The position numbers and the translations under genes were made by a program. A DNA stretch of 47,622 nt from positions 1-47,622 of the forward strand of contig NZ_MLYR01000090.1 in NCBI RefSeq assembly GCF_001866655.1. Reading direction: 5' to 3'. Shown piece after piece: positions 32,891 to 41,806 of the stretch (its first letter is position 1; the number at the start of each line of letters is the position of its first letter). This DNA comes from Bacillus sp. MUM 116. GTDB lineage: Bacteria > Bacillota > Bacilli > Bacillales > Cytobacillaceae. The notes below the pieces were generated by a model. That model saw nothing but the letters and a program-made list of their open reading frames with translations. It had not been told where the DNA came from and searched no databases.

Positions 32891-34072
32891 TTAATTTAAT
32901 TGTTTTCTATATATTTCTTTTAACTGAATCGCGTTTGTATGAGCATGGTAGTTTTTTTGTATATGCTCATAGAAATCCTGCAGAATCCTTGGTGTATATA
33001 GGTTGCGATTAAAAATATCGTGAATTCGCTGTACGAGACTTGATACGGACTTCGTTTCAATTAATAAATCCCGGTGTTCACCAAACAACTCCGGAACACC
33101 ACCAACAGCTGTACAGATAACAGGAATTTTCAAAGCAATTGCTTCAATCACAACGGTCGGCATTCCTTCTGTATAGGATGGAAGGGCAAACACGTCGCTT
33201 GCAAACAAGTAATCTCTTACCTTTTCATTGTTAACCTGCCCCGTTATGAAAAGCCTGCTATTAAATTCTGGATTTCTAGTTAATTTTTCTTTAGCCGGCC
33301 CATCGCCAACAAACACTATCGCAAATTCATTGGAAAGGAAGTCTAATGCCTGAGCAAGTTCAAAAACTCCCTTCGCCCCGGTTAATCTTCCTACAAATGT
33401 GATCATTTTTTTATCTTCAGGAAGCCCGAGGTGTCTCCTCATTTGCTGTTTCGTTAGCTCCGGCTGTTGAAATTGTGAAAGATCGATTCCAATCGGGAGA
33501 ACCGAGCTATCCCTTCCTGCTAGTTCCTTCGTTTTCGTTTGTAAATGGCCTGTAACTGCCAAAACGGAATCAGCTGTCGTAACGGATTGGAGAAATGCTT
33601 TTTTGGCAATGGAACTGTAATAGGGATATACGTTTACATCACTACCGTGTAATGTTAAAATCCATGGCAGCTTTTTTTTCTCGGCAATGATTCTTGCCGC
33701 ACCACCTGAAGGCATTGCAAAATGTGCGTGAATTAAATCAGGCGCAAGATCATAATCAGACATCGTCTTCATGATTACTTCCGCAATCCTCTTGTCCGGC
33801 TGAGCCCATCTGAGCTGGCCAGGAATTGCTAAATAATAGGGACGGTAGACCATAACTCCCTTTCTCTCATATTTAGAAGGAATATTTTGATTTGCTTTAT
33901 CTCCATTCCGAAAAGGCCGGATGAATGCTGGACTTCGCGGTATTGGGCATATTACGGTGACATCCACCCCTAAACGGTGTAATGCCTGAACCTGTGTTTC
34001 GTGAAAAACTCCACTACCGGGCTGACTATCACTTGGATATGCACTTGTGATCCATAAAACCTTCATCTTCAT
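32891..34072 (-). CDS. tuaC: Teichuronic acid glycosyltransferase TuaC
   Basis: A 393-aa family-4 glycosyltransferase (B. subtilis TuaC 389 aa). The N-terminal domain has WITSAYPSDSQPGSGVFHET and ILTLHGSDVNVYPYY. The C-terminal nucleotide-binding domain has TFVGRLTGAKGVFELAQAL and the EGMPTVVIEAIALKIPVICT signature. Its ATG overlaps the tuaB stop by 4 bp. It would transfer a sugar onto the lipid-linked intermediate made by TuaA. Confidence 0.9.
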   Translation of the reverse strand: MKMKVLWITSAYPSDSQPGSGVFHETQVQALHRLGVDVTVICPIPRSPAFIRPFRNGDKANQNIPSKYERKGVMVYRPYYLAIPGQLRWAQPDKRIAEVIMKTMSDYDLAPDLIHAHFAMPSGGAARIIAEKKKLPWILTLHGSDVNVYPYYSSIAKKAFLQSVTTADSVLAVTGHLQTKTKELAGRDSSVLPIGIDLSQFQQPELTKQQMRRHLGLPEDKKMITFVGRLTGAKGVFELAQALDFLSNEFAIVFVGDGPAKEKLTRNPEFNSRLFITGQVNNEKVRDYLFASDVFALPSYTEGMPTVVIEAIALKIPVICTAVGGVPELFGEHRDLLIETKSVSSLVQRIHDIFNRNLYTPRILQDFYEHIQKNYHAHTNAIQLKEIYRKQLN

Positions 34073-35526
34073 CGTCCTCTTGCTTGTTTTTTTATGAACC
34101 TTGAGAAGTAATTTGGATATAATTTAAGCAATAGCAGCAAGTATAATGCAGCACTAAAGCTCACTGAGATTGTTAACGGCCAAATTGCTGATGTTTGAAA
34201 ATACCAAGTACTAAGTGCTTTCGTAAAATACGCCATCACAGTTATTAAGAGTGATAAGAGAAATGGAACAAAAATGGTCTTCAGATAATGCTTCCATTGG
34301 AGCTTTATTAACCAAGTCAGCAACCATCTTCCAATTAAGAAATTCACGATGCTCACCACTACATAGGTCCAAGCGACAACCTTTAGATTGTCCGATGCCA
34401 CAGCGAAAAATAAAGATGCACCATAAAGGAACAGCACGCCAAAATCCCAATAAAATGCAATATTCGCCTTACCTTTTGCAAGAATAATAGAGCCATTCGG
34501 ATTCATTAAAACTCTTAGAATCCCAACGATGGACATAATTTGCAAAATCGGGACGGCTTCCATCCATTTTTGACCGAAGATGGAGGGGATAAAGACATTC
34601 GAAACAGCAGTCAGGCCCATTAATAGTGGAAATGAAACAAGGCTTAACAGCTTTGTCATGTGTAAAAACCCATCATTAAGAGCAGCTTGGTTTTGCTGAT
34701 TTTTTGAAAAAACAGGAAAAGCCACTCTTGTAATAATTGGATTGATTTTCAAGACAGGAATGGTAACGATTTGATAGACTAGGTTATAAATCCCCAGCGC
34801 TTCTGCCCCCATAAATCGTCCGATTAATATCACATCGATATTCGAGCCAATCCGATTGACGATTCTTGATAATAGTTGAAAAGCTCCAAATGATAGAAAG
34901 CTTCTGCATGCTGAAAGATCAAATTCAAAGGAAGGGCGCCATACCCGTTGATAACAGATAAAGTAAAGAATCCCTTTTAACCCATAAAGCACTACTTGCG
35001 AAAGACAATAGGCATAAATAGGAGTAATCGTAAGAATGAGCACCACCAAAGTACAAAAAGATATGAGAGTTGCCGCTGCCTCAATCACACCGAGCGTGTT
35101 AAACCGTAATTCTTTTTGTAATAAGTATTGGCTTTGCTGTCCGATTGGAGCGATTAAAAACATTATCGCGAGAATCCGGATTAAGTCTGTCAGTTCCTTT
35201 CGATGAAAATACATGGAAATAAATGGACTTGAAAGGAATAAGAAAACAAACAATCCAACTCCAGCTATCATATTGAGCCAAAATAATGTCGATAAGGTCC
35301 TATTAGGTACTTCTTCTTTTTGAATGACAGCCGAACCTAGACCCAAATCCAACAAAATCTGCGCAAATACTACAATGGTTGAGATCATACCAACCAATCC
35401 AAATTGAGAAATGCTCATTTGTTTTCCAAGTATTGCAAACTGGATGATTTGTAAAAATGTAATGATGAGTGTTGATATTCCTGTCCACTTTATTCCCTTA
35501 TGTAGCTGACCTCTAATTGCTGACAT
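34069..35526 (-). CDS. tuaB: Teichuronic acid flippase TuaB (MOP/Wzx type)
   Basis: A 485-aa membrane protein with 12-14 helices (B. subtilis TuaB 483 aa). GQLHKGIKWTGISTLIITFL at the start, YFHRKELTDLIRILAIMFLI and the ALGIYNLVYQIVTIPVLKIN segment are typical of polysaccharide flippases of the MATE-like MOP superfamily. It should move lipid-linked repeat units across the membrane. It lies 19 nt after tuaA and overlaps tuaC by 4 bp. Confidence 0.9.
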   Translation of the reverse strand: MSAIRGQLHKGIKWTGISTLIITFLQIIQFAILGKQMSISQFGLVGMISTIVVFAQILLDLGLGSAVIQKEEVPNRTLSTLFWLNMIAGVGLFVFLFLSSPFISMYFHRKELTDLIRILAIMFLIAPIGQQSQYLLQKELRFNTLGVIEAAATLISFCTLVVLILTITPIYAYCLSQVVLYGLKGILYFICYQRVWRPSFEFDLSACRSFLSFGAFQLLSRIVNRIGSNIDVILIGRFMGAEALGIYNLVYQIVTIPVLKINPIITRVAFPVFSKNQQNQAALNDGFLHMTKLLSLVSFPLLMGLTAVSNVFIPSIFGQKWMEAVPILQIMSIVGILRVLMNPNGSIILAKGKANIAFYWDFGVLFLYGASLFFAVASDNLKVVAWTYVVVSIVNFLIGRWLLTWLIKLQWKHYLKTIFVPFLLSLLITVMAYFTKALSTWYFQTSAIWPLTISVSFSAALYLLLLLKLYPNYFSRFIKKQARGR

Positions 35527-35545
35527 TTATTTTTCCCTGCTTTCG

Positions 35546-36205
35546 TTAACGTGCACCTTCACCTGTTACAATTACTTTAAAAGTTTTCACTATTATTTTT
35601 AGTTCAAGCGAAAACGAGAGATTTTGAATGTATTTCAAGTCGTATTGAAGCTTTTCACTTGGAGATATATCATATCCCCCACTAATTTGCGCAAGACCTG
35701 TAAGACCCGGTTTTACTAGAAGACGATTAGAAAAACCTTTGATTTCCCTATCAAATTTTTCGGTAAAAAAAGGCCTTTCTGGTCTTGGACCGATGATGGA
35801 CATATCCCCTTTTATGACTGAAATTAATTGAGGAAGTTCATCAATCCGTGTTTTTCGAATAAAGGCACCAACTTTTGTGATACGTGGATCATTTACCTCA
35901 GCCCACTTAGCGCCCTCTTTTTCAGCGTCGATTCTCATGGATCGGAGTTTTATCAGATTGAACCGTTTCCCGTTTTTCCCCATCCTTTCCTGGATATAAA
36001 ATGGTGAACCTGGTGATTCAAAAACGATAAGGATTGAAAATACAACAATCAGAGGAAATGCGAGAAATATCCCGATCGTCCCGAAGAGAACATCGAAAGC
36101 TCTTTTTAAATAAAGATATTGCTCCGCCTGTTTTGATAAAAAGAGTTTTGAGGTTTGGGTAATAGTGTAATCATGGTAAAGATTAAAGCTTCTTTGAGTA
36201 TTCAC
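35546..36205 (-). CDS. tuaA: Undecaprenyl-phosphate sugar phosphotransferase TuaA
   Basis: A 219-aa initiating sugar transferase (B. subtilis TuaA about 221 aa). One N-terminal helix (VLFGTIGIFLAFPLIVVFSI) is followed by the catalytic core with KLRSMRIDAEKEG, KTRIDELPQLISVIKGDMS and IGPRPERPFF. It starts teichuronic acid repeat-unit assembly by moving a sugar phosphate to undecaprenyl phosphate. The long open frame extends upstream to 36454, but the Pho promoter lies inside that extension. GTG at 36205 follows AAGGTGGG by 7 nt, so I use it. It is the first gene of the operon. Confidence 0.93.
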   Translation of the reverse strand: MNTQRSFNLYHDYTITQTSKLFLSKQAEQYLYLKRAFDVLFGTIGIFLAFPLIVVFSILIVFESPGSPFYIQERMGKNGKRFNLIKLRSMRIDAEKEGAKWAEVNDPRITKVGAFIRKTRIDELPQLISVIKGDMSIIGPRPERPFFTEKFDREIKGFSNRLLVKPGLTGLAQISGGYDISPSEKLQYDLKYIQNLSFSLELKIIVKTFKVIVTGEGAR

Positions 36206-36260
36206 AATCAAACCCACCTTAATAAGATTATTTAATTCGTTAAGCGGCCCGTTATGAAAG

Positions 36261-36354
36261 ATTATAGGGAGAGAATTTGGAGGTACTGTTGAGTTGGAAT
36301 TAAGAGTTGGTGAACAATTGTGAATCTTCGTGAAGATTATTAACTTTTTGTAAA
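36261..36354 (-). promoter_or_regulatory. tuaA promoter: -10 plus row of PhoP-box-like hexamers
   Basis: Read on the minus strand: TTTACA (36354-36349), TTAATA (36343-36338), TTCACG (36334-36329), TTCACA (36324-36319), TTCACC (36314-36309), TTAATT (36303-36298) and TCAACA (36292-36287). Steps are 11, 9, 10, 10, 11 and 11. A perfect TATAAT is at 36266-36261, 20 bp after the last hexamer. This is the layout of Bacillus PhoP-activated promoters, whose consensus is TT(A/T/C)ACA repeats; B. subtilis tuaA is a known PhoP target. Confidence 0.8.
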
Positions 36355-36385
36355 GAAATTTACAAAAAATAGGTAAAAATACCGA

Positions 36386-36426
36386 TAAAAAACAAAAACA
36401 GTCCGACTTACTTAAAAGCCAGATTG
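36386..36426 (-). terminator. Terminator after the GT4 gene
   Basis: CAATCTGGC pairs with GTCGGACTG (one mismatch, two wobbles), followed by TTTTTGTTTTTT on the minus strand. It separates the PAP2-GT4 operon from the tua promoter. Confidence 0.6.
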
Positions 36427-36446
36427 TTTTTAGGGGATTTCTTTTA

Positions 36447-37589
36447 TCAAGCATATTTTGGGTACTTTCTTTCTTTGATCACACTGGAATAATGTTTTAA
36501 TAAATTCCCAAAAATCGTTTCCCAGTTTTGGGATAAAGCGGAATTCCTTCCTTCCCATCCCATTTGAATACGCAAACTATCATGATGTAACAATTTTTGA
36601 ATGGAGTTAGTAAACTCTTCTACATTACCTGGTGTGCATAAGTAACCTGTAACACCAGGTTTTATAATATTTTTCACTCCGCCTGCATTCGCTCCGATGA
36701 CAGGTGTTCCGCTAGCTAATGCTTCAAGAACAACATTTCCAAACGTTTCTGTTGCAGAAGGAAAGACAAATAAATCTGAAGCTGAATAAATTTCTGCTAA
36801 TTGTTCTCCGTTTAAATATCCTGTAAAACTCATATTGTTTGGGGCATTTTCTTGAAGCTCATCTCGTAATGGACCGTCACCAGCCACTAACCACTCAATA
36901 TTTGTATTTACTTCAGCAGGCATTGATTTTGAAATATCCAGTAAAGTATTTACGTCTTTCTCAGGTGCAAGCCTGCCTACAAAGGTCAGAAGATATTTTT
37001 TGGAAAGCCCATATTTCTTGCGGACAGTCTTTTTATCATAAAAAGGATGAAAAACCTTGCAATCTACTCCCCTTGGCCAAATTTCAAGATTAGTAAATCC
37101 ATGTTGTTTTAGTTGATTAAAGGTTTCATTAGAGGGGACGAACACTTTGGAACAAGAATGATGAAACCAATTCATATATTTCCAGAGGAATTTAGATAGA
37201 AATTGAAGGTCATAATAGTTTAAATATTGATTAAAATCTGTATGATAGGAGCCGACAAGTGAAATATTTAATTTTTTTGCAAAATGAATCCCTGCAAGGC
37301 CGAGGTTAAATGGGGTGGCAACATGGATTAAATCTGGAGAAAACCTTAATAATTCTGCTTTAATTTGGAGTAGATTCGGAAATGCTAAACGGCATTCAGG
37401 ATATAAGAAAAAGGATAGGCTTTTAAAACGATGAATATGGCTGGCAACATATTCTTCATTTTCGGATTCAGGCGCAAAGATTTTAAAGGTGATGTTGTTT
37501 GCTTCTAAATATTCGGTGAGCCTTTTTAGGGTTTTAGCCACCCCATTAATGTCCGGATAAAAGGTATCTGTGAAAATGGCTATTTTCAT
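36447..37589 (-). CDS. Family-4 glycosyltransferase (MgtA/SQD2-like)
   Basis: A 380-aa GT-B glycosyltransferase. MKIAIFTDTFYPDINGVAKT at the start and LVGSYHTDFNQYLNYY belong to the acceptor domain. TFVGRLAPEKDVNTLL and the E-x7-E segment ETFGNVVLEALASGTPVIG form the donor site. This branch includes lipid-modifying enzymes that glycosylate diacylglycerol or phosphatidylinositol. ATG at 37589 follows GAGGAGGG; an upstream ATG is before that site. It lies 22 nt after a PAP2 phosphatase gene in a Pho-box-preceded operon, which suggests glycolipid synthesis from diacylglycerol. Acceptor is inference; a wall polymer is an alternative. Confidence 0.87.
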   Translation of the reverse strand: MKIAIFTDTFYPDINGVAKTLKRLTEYLEANNITFKIFAPESENEEYVASHIHRFKSLSFFLYPECRLAFPNLLQIKAELLRFSPDLIHVATPFNLGLAGIHFAKKLNISLVGSYHTDFNQYLNYYDLQFLSKFLWKYMNWFHHSCSKVFVPSNETFNQLKQHGFTNLEIWPRGVDCKVFHPFYDKKTVRKKYGLSKKYLLTFVGRLAPEKDVNTLLDISKSMPAEVNTNIEWLVAGDGPLRDELQENAPNNMSFTGYLNGEQLAEIYSASDLFVFPSATETFGNVVLEALASGTPVIGANAGGVKNIIKPGVTGYLCTPGNVEEFTNSIQKLLHHDSLRIQMGWEGRNSALSQNWETIFGNLLKHYSSVIKERKYPKYA

Positions 37590-37611
37590 ATAATCCCTCC
37601 TCATCACGCTT

Positions 37612-38142
37612 TCAAAAACATAGGATATAAAAACTAATCATACCTGTTAAACTTCCAAGGACGCCGCCAGCAAATACATCTGAAGGATAGTGTAAACCCA
37701 AGTAAATTCTAGATACTCCTACACAAACCCCTAAAGGAATAAGGGCAAGAGCTAATTGAGGAAAAAATAATATATATGGGATGACAACAGCAAATATTGC
37801 AGTTGTATGACCCGAAGGAAAAGAATGGTCTTGTAATGGGTTATCAGGAAACTTTGTTTTTTCGATCATTAAATAGGGTCTTTTTCGTGGGAACATCAGC
37901 TTCACAATTTGAACAGGTATGTGACTTGCTGATAATGCAATTGCGCTTGAAATAGCTATCAGTCTGTTCTCTCTTGGAGATAAAAGCATAAGAAGTAAAG
38001 TAGAAATGATGGTAAATTTCGCTCCGCCAAGGTGTGTAATGGAACGAAAAAAAAGATTTAATAGCTTCTTATCAAAATGACGATTTACTTTTTGAAATAG
38101 TTTACATTCGAACCCATAAAACATATCTAACATTCTTATCAT
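37612..38142 (-). CDS. PAP2-family membrane phosphatase
   Basis: A 176-aa phosphatase with about five helices and the full three-part active site: KLMFPRKRP (Lys81, Arg88-Pro89), SFPSGHTT (PSGH 109-112) and SRIYLGLHYPSD (Ser144-Arg145, His151, Asp155). The family dephosphorylates phosphatidic acid, phosphatidylglycerol phosphate or undecaprenyl pyrophosphate. In this operon, release of diacylglycerol or recycling of the lipid carrier would both fit. ATG follows AAGGGGG. Confidence 0.92.
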   Translation of the reverse strand: MIRMLDMFYGFECKLFQKVNRHFDKKLLNLFFRSITHLGGAKFTIISTLLLMLLSPRENRLIAISSAIALSASHIPVQIVKLMFPRKRPYLMIEKTKFPDNPLQDHSFPSGHTTAIFAVVIPYILFFPQLALALIPLGVCVGVSRIYLGLHYPSDVFAGGVLGSLTGMISFYILCF

Positions 38143-38163
38143 GGTATTTCCCCCTTATTTATA

Positions 38164-38283
38164 TTATTTTGTATCTAGATTTGGAGGTTTTCTTCTTGCG
38201 ATGATTTGCATGATTCGTTCATTTATCCCTCCAGGCACATCATTTTTAATAGAATGGGCAGTACCTGTAACGAGAATCTTCAT
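38164..38283 (-). CDS. 39-aa protein heading the PAP2-GT4 operon
   Basis: ATG at 38283, 5 nt after TTGGAGGGA, opens a 40-codon frame. The product starts MKILVTGTAHSIKNDVPGGI and ends in a basic ARRKPPNLDTK tail. The start looks like the first strand and glycine turn of a nucleotide-binding fold, but nothing follows, so it may be a remnant or a genuine small protein. It stops 21 nt before the PAP2 ATG and directly follows the Pho-box promoter. No family recognised. Confidence 0.55.
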   Translation of the reverse strand: MKILVTGTAHSIKNDVPGGINERIMQIIARRKPPNLDTK

Positions 38284-38312
38284 CCAATCCCTCCAAGTAT
38301 TTATTTATCTAT

Positions 38313-38377
38313 ATTGTATTTGATTTTTGAGGATTTTTTCTAAACCAGGTGTAAAAGGATTGTAAATAAAATGTAAA
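38313..38377 (-). promoter_or_regulatory. PhoP-box promoter of the PAP2-GT4 operon
   Basis: On the minus strand TTTACA (38377-38372), TTTACA (38366-38361), TTTACA (38355-38350) and TTTAGA (38344-38339) repeat at exactly 11 bp. TACAAT at 38318-38313 lies 20 bp after the last box and serves as -10. Three of four hexamers match the Bacillus Pho box consensus perfectly. The gene start is 30 nt downstream of the -10. Confidence 0.82.
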
Positions 38378-38380
38378 AAA

Positions 38381-38607
38381 GAAAAGCGGAAGCGCCCGTT
38401 TAGCGCACGACAGGACTGGAGCGAGGCGACTGAGATAAAGGAAACACGAAGAGCGAAGCAACTGCCTGAATAACATCTTGCAGCTTTGCGACGAGCTGAA
38501 CAGCAGCTTCTTCGAGTCTGCTGTGGCGCAGGAGCACTTAATGCGATTCGATGTTGACTTATCGTAGGGAGGCGAGTGAAGTACACTAGTCGCTGGGCGC
38601 TAGAGCA
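38381..38607. repeat. Intergenic repeat element starting GAAAAGCGGAAGCGCC
   Basis: A GC-rich, non-coding island in AT-rich surroundings. It begins GAAAAGCGGAAGCGCCCG and ends CGCTGGGCGCTAGAGC; the ends share an inverted AGCGCCC/GGGCGCT core. A sequence with the same first 16 bases except one lies at 47540. Elements with this start are familiar as dispersed intergenic repeats of Bacillaceae. It begins 3 bp from the distal Pho box of the PAP2 operon. An ORF of 101 codons over it is not credible. Confidence 0.65.
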
Positions 38608-38643
38608 CAATTCTCAAAGTCGAATATTAATATTTCTTACCAT

Positions 38644-38679
38644 GAAAAAAACCCCTGAAATTTGTCATTCAGGGATTAA
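38644..38679 (-). terminator. Terminator after the RND efflux gene
   Basis: AATCCCTGAAT pairs with TTTCAGGGGTT, followed by a T run on the minus strand. Confidence 0.8.
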
Positions 38680-38713
38680 AGGATTCTTATACTTCACCTG
38701 TATATTTACTGAT

Positions 38714-41700
38714 TCACGAAATTAATTGCTCCTCTTTTCTATACGATCCAGAAGAACTTTTTCGCAGTTGATTCAGCCAGCGATAGCAAATTGGGATTAT
38801 AAATAAACTGATAAAGGTCGAGCTGATCATTCCGCCGACAACGACAATCCCAAGAGTTTGCGAGATAACCGAATCAGATCTCGCCGAAAGTGCAAGCGGG
38901 AGCAGGGTTAGAACGGTTGTGAGTGCTGTTGTCAGGATCGGACGAACACGAGACAATGTTCCTTGTAAAATCGCTTCTTCTAATTTTATCCCACTTGCTA
39001 TGTTCCTTTCGATTTTATCTACAAGGACAATTCCGTTTGTAACAACTATTCCTGTTAACATCAAGAGTCCCACCAATGCCGCCAGATTCCATTCCAATCT
39101 AAAAATAAACATACCAATCACTGAACCGATAAACGCTAACGGAATACAAAGTAATACCGATAGCGGTGCTTTCCATCCTCGGAAAACAGCACTAATGATG
39201 ATCAATACAAGCAAAATGGAAAAGAATAAAGCAAGTGCCATTTCATACATCATTTCATATACCTGCTGCGGAGCTCCTGCAAAAGAATAATGAACACCCT
39301 CTGGCAACGGTATTTTCTTAAGAGCTGTTTTAACCTCCTTCGTTACTTTTCCAATATCACTGGAAATGATATTTGCCGTAACCACAGCGTATGGCTTTCC
39401 ATCTTTCTCTTCCATCACCGATGAACCAGAGGGAGTTAGGATCGCAAGTTGATCTAATGTCACCTCTTGACCGCCCCTATTCTGAAATCTTTCCCCACCC
39501 ATTAAGGAAAAAATATCTTTCCCAGTACCTTTTTGCACATCAGAATGAATCACAATTGGAAAAGTATTTTGGTTAATGGAGATAACTCCTTTTGTCCCTT
39601 CGGCTGTATATTGCTGGATTCGATTTAAAACATCGTCCAGCTGAATACCATATTTTTCAATCGCCTTACGATTCAGTGTAACCTCATACTGAGTGATCTG
39701 ATTTTCTGCATCGGCAACCCCTTGTACAGAGAGACCCGGTACAAGTTTAAGCTGGTTTCGTATCGTTTGAGCCATTGTTTCCAATGTTTGACTATCCGAT
39801 CCTGTAAGATTAATCTTTAATTGCGAATCATCGCCAGCAATGCTTTGATTCGATACAGTGTAGACCGCTTTGCTAGATAGAGAGCTTAATTGTTTCTGCA
39901 ATGAAGGCATAAAGGCATTCACGTCAATATTTTTCTTAACTGTTATCGACAAATTTGCAATATTTGGCTTCTGTATCCATCCGCCACCTGAATCAAAAAC
40001 ATCATCGGATTGAGGGGTAAATGACGAACCTAATCCGGAAGAGAATGAAGCTACTTTAGGATTGGCTCCCAATAATGCCTCCAATTTTTTTACTTCTGCA
40101 TCTACTTCAGTTAATGCCGTATTTTTAGGCATTTCCACTTGGATTCCCAGTTGTCCTGTACGATTCGTCACTGGTAAAAAATTAACTGGGAGAAAAACTG
40201 CTCCCACAGATGTGAGCAAAAATAATGCCAGAGTGATTAGCGCCACTTTCCCCTTATGTTTGAATATCCAAGTAAACAGTTTATTTCCAAGCGGTTCTAG
40301 ATAATCTTTTACAGCAACAGGTTCTCCCCTCCAAAAAAGATGGTAAAGAGCCGGTACCACCATGATGGATACAAACAGAGAAATCACTAATGCGATGACA
40401 ACAGACCAGGCAAATCCAGAAAATGCAGCACTCACCATCCCGCCAATTAGAGCGATTGGAATATAGACCGCAATGGTTGTCGCCGTTGATGAGACAATCG
40501 CAGGAATCATTTCGGAAACAGCACCCGTTAACAAATGAACGCGATTTTTCTCTTTTATCTCATACACTTTTCGGTTCATGTTATCAAGAACAACAATCGA
40601 GTCATCGACCACTCTGCCCATCGCAACAATAAGTCCGGATACGGTAAGCAGATTAAGGCTGATTCCCATTACTTTTAATAAACCAGTTGTTGCTAATAAA
40701 CAGATTGGTAATGAAATAGCTATTAATAGTGTTGAACGAACTTTACGGAAAAAGAGAAAGACACATATTACCGAGAATAAGCAGCCTAGCAAACCTTCTT
40801 TAATAAGACCTTTTAAGGATGAATTGATCTGTTCTCCCTGATCAAATTGAATAGTAAGTTGTACATCCTTATTTTTCAATGCAGGAATGTCTTTTATTCT
40901 GCTTTTAATCCGATCGGATACATCTGTAATATTGGATGAAGGAGTTTTTAAAACATCTAAAAGGACACTAGGTTTCCCTTCCGTTCTTGAAATCGTCTGC
41001 AAATTGACGATCGAGTTTGAGATATCAGCTACAGAAGAAAGCGGGACGGTTTTGCCTTCTTGAGTATGGATTGGAAGCTTCATCAAGTCATTTCCTGTTA
41101 ATCCCCAGCCGGAAACTTGGATAGGGATAGAGTCTCTAGAGTTTGACACCTGACCTTCCAATCCAGTGGTATAGTTTTCAGCAAGTGACTGTTTTATATC
41201 AGCAACAGATATGCCTGATTTTTTTAAATCGTCCGTTCGAAGATTAACAGCATAGCCTGCCATTCCGCCACCAGAAACAAGAACATCTTTTACACCTGGG
41301 ACTGTTTTTAAGCGATTCACAATATCTTCTTGAATGGCTGTTCGAAGAGTATTTTCTGTTATATTGTCAGATGAGCTCATTAGACTTATTCTCATGATTG
41401 GAAGATAATGGGTACTTAGTCGTGTCACTAACGGTTTTTCTATATTAGAAGGCAGCGAAATCCCATCTAAGGCTTTTGATACCTGTTCCTCTGCCTGCTT
41501 CATATCAAAATTCATGGGAAAGTTGAGACTGACCAGTGAGCCGCCATTAAAAGAATTTGTCTCAATATCTTGAAGACCGTCTACTACCCGTACAGCCTGT
41601 TGAATGGGCTCCGTAATCTTTGATTTTACTTGCCCGGCATGATAATTTTCTGCACGCACAGTGACCATTAAGGTTGAATTATTAATTTCAGGGAGGTAAT

Positions 41701-41806
41701 CCCGTTGAATATGTATGGCAGACATCCCACCCCAAACGAGGATGAGGACAATTAATGTGACAATAAGAACGGCACGTTTTATCGTTTCATCAATGATTCG
41801 GTTCAT
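38714..41806 (-). CDS. RND-superfamily efflux pump (AcrB/SwrC type)
   Basis: A 1030-aa proton-driven exporter with the expected 12 helices and two large extracytoplasmic regions (about 35-335 and 560-840). VVDDSIVVLDNMNRK in helix 4 carries the conserved proton-relay aspartates. SVAMIDEL-type helix-10 equivalents appear as GIVVTNGIVLVDKIERNI. Like B. subtilis SwrC it has no neighbouring membrane-fusion or outer-membrane partner. ATG follows GGGAAAAA, a modest ribosome binding site. A terminator follows. Substrate unknown; surfactant-like lipopeptides or toxic lipids are possible. Confidence 0.9.
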   Translation of the reverse strand: MNRIIDETIKRAVLIVTLIVLILVWGGMSAIHIQRDYLPEINNSTLMVTVRAENYHAGQVKSKITEPIQQAVRVVDGLQDIETNSFNGGSLVSLNFPMNFDMKQAEEQVSKALDGISLPSNIEKPLVTRLSTHYLPIMRISLMSSSDNITENTLRTAIQEDIVNRLKTVPGVKDVLVSGGGMAGYAVNLRTDDLKKSGISVADIKQSLAENYTTGLEGQVSNSRDSIPIQVSGWGLTGNDLMKLPIHTQEGKTVPLSSVADISNSIVNLQTISRTEGKPSVLLDVLKTPSSNITDVSDRIKSRIKDIPALKNKDVQLTIQFDQGEQINSSLKGLIKEGLLGCLFSVICVFLFFRKVRSTLLIAISLPICLLATTGLLKVMGISLNLLTVSGLIVAMGRVVDDSIVVLDNMNRKVYEIKEKNRVHLLTGAVSEMIPAIVSSTATTIAVYIPIALIGGMVSAAFSGFAWSVVIALVISLFVSIMVVPALYHLFWRGEPVAVKDYLEPLGNKLFTWIFKHKGKVALITLALFLLTSVGAVFLPVNFLPVTNRTGQLGIQVEMPKNTALTEVDAEVKKLEALLGANPKVASFSSGLGSSFTPQSDDVFDSGGGWIQKPNIANLSITVKKNIDVNAFMPSLQKQLSSLSSKAVYTVSNQSIAGDDSQLKINLTGSDSQTLETMAQTIRNQLKLVPGLSVQGVADAENQITQYEVTLNRKAIEKYGIQLDDVLNRIQQYTAEGTKGVISINQNTFPIVIHSDVQKGTGKDIFSLMGGERFQNRGGQEVTLDQLAILTPSGSSVMEEKDGKPYAVVTANIISSDIGKVTKEVKTALKKIPLPEGVHYSFAGAPQQVYEMMYEMALALFFSILLVLIIISAVFRGWKAPLSVLLCIPLAFIGSVIGMFIFRLEWNLAALVGLLMLTGIVVTNGIVLVDKIERNIASGIKLEEAILQGTLSRVRPILTTALTTVLTLLPLALSARSDSVISQTLGIVVVGGMISSTFISLFIIPICYRWLNQLRKSSSGSYRKEEQLIS

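Noticed and set aside
36206..36454. N-terminal extension of tuaA to an ATG at 36454
   Set aside because: The stretch contains the promoter and Pho boxes, and the good ribosome binding site serves GTG 36205; the extra residues do not resemble the family.
38305..38610. 101-aa minus-strand frame
   Set aside because: It lies over a dispersed GC-rich repeat and the Pho promoter; composition is not protein-like.
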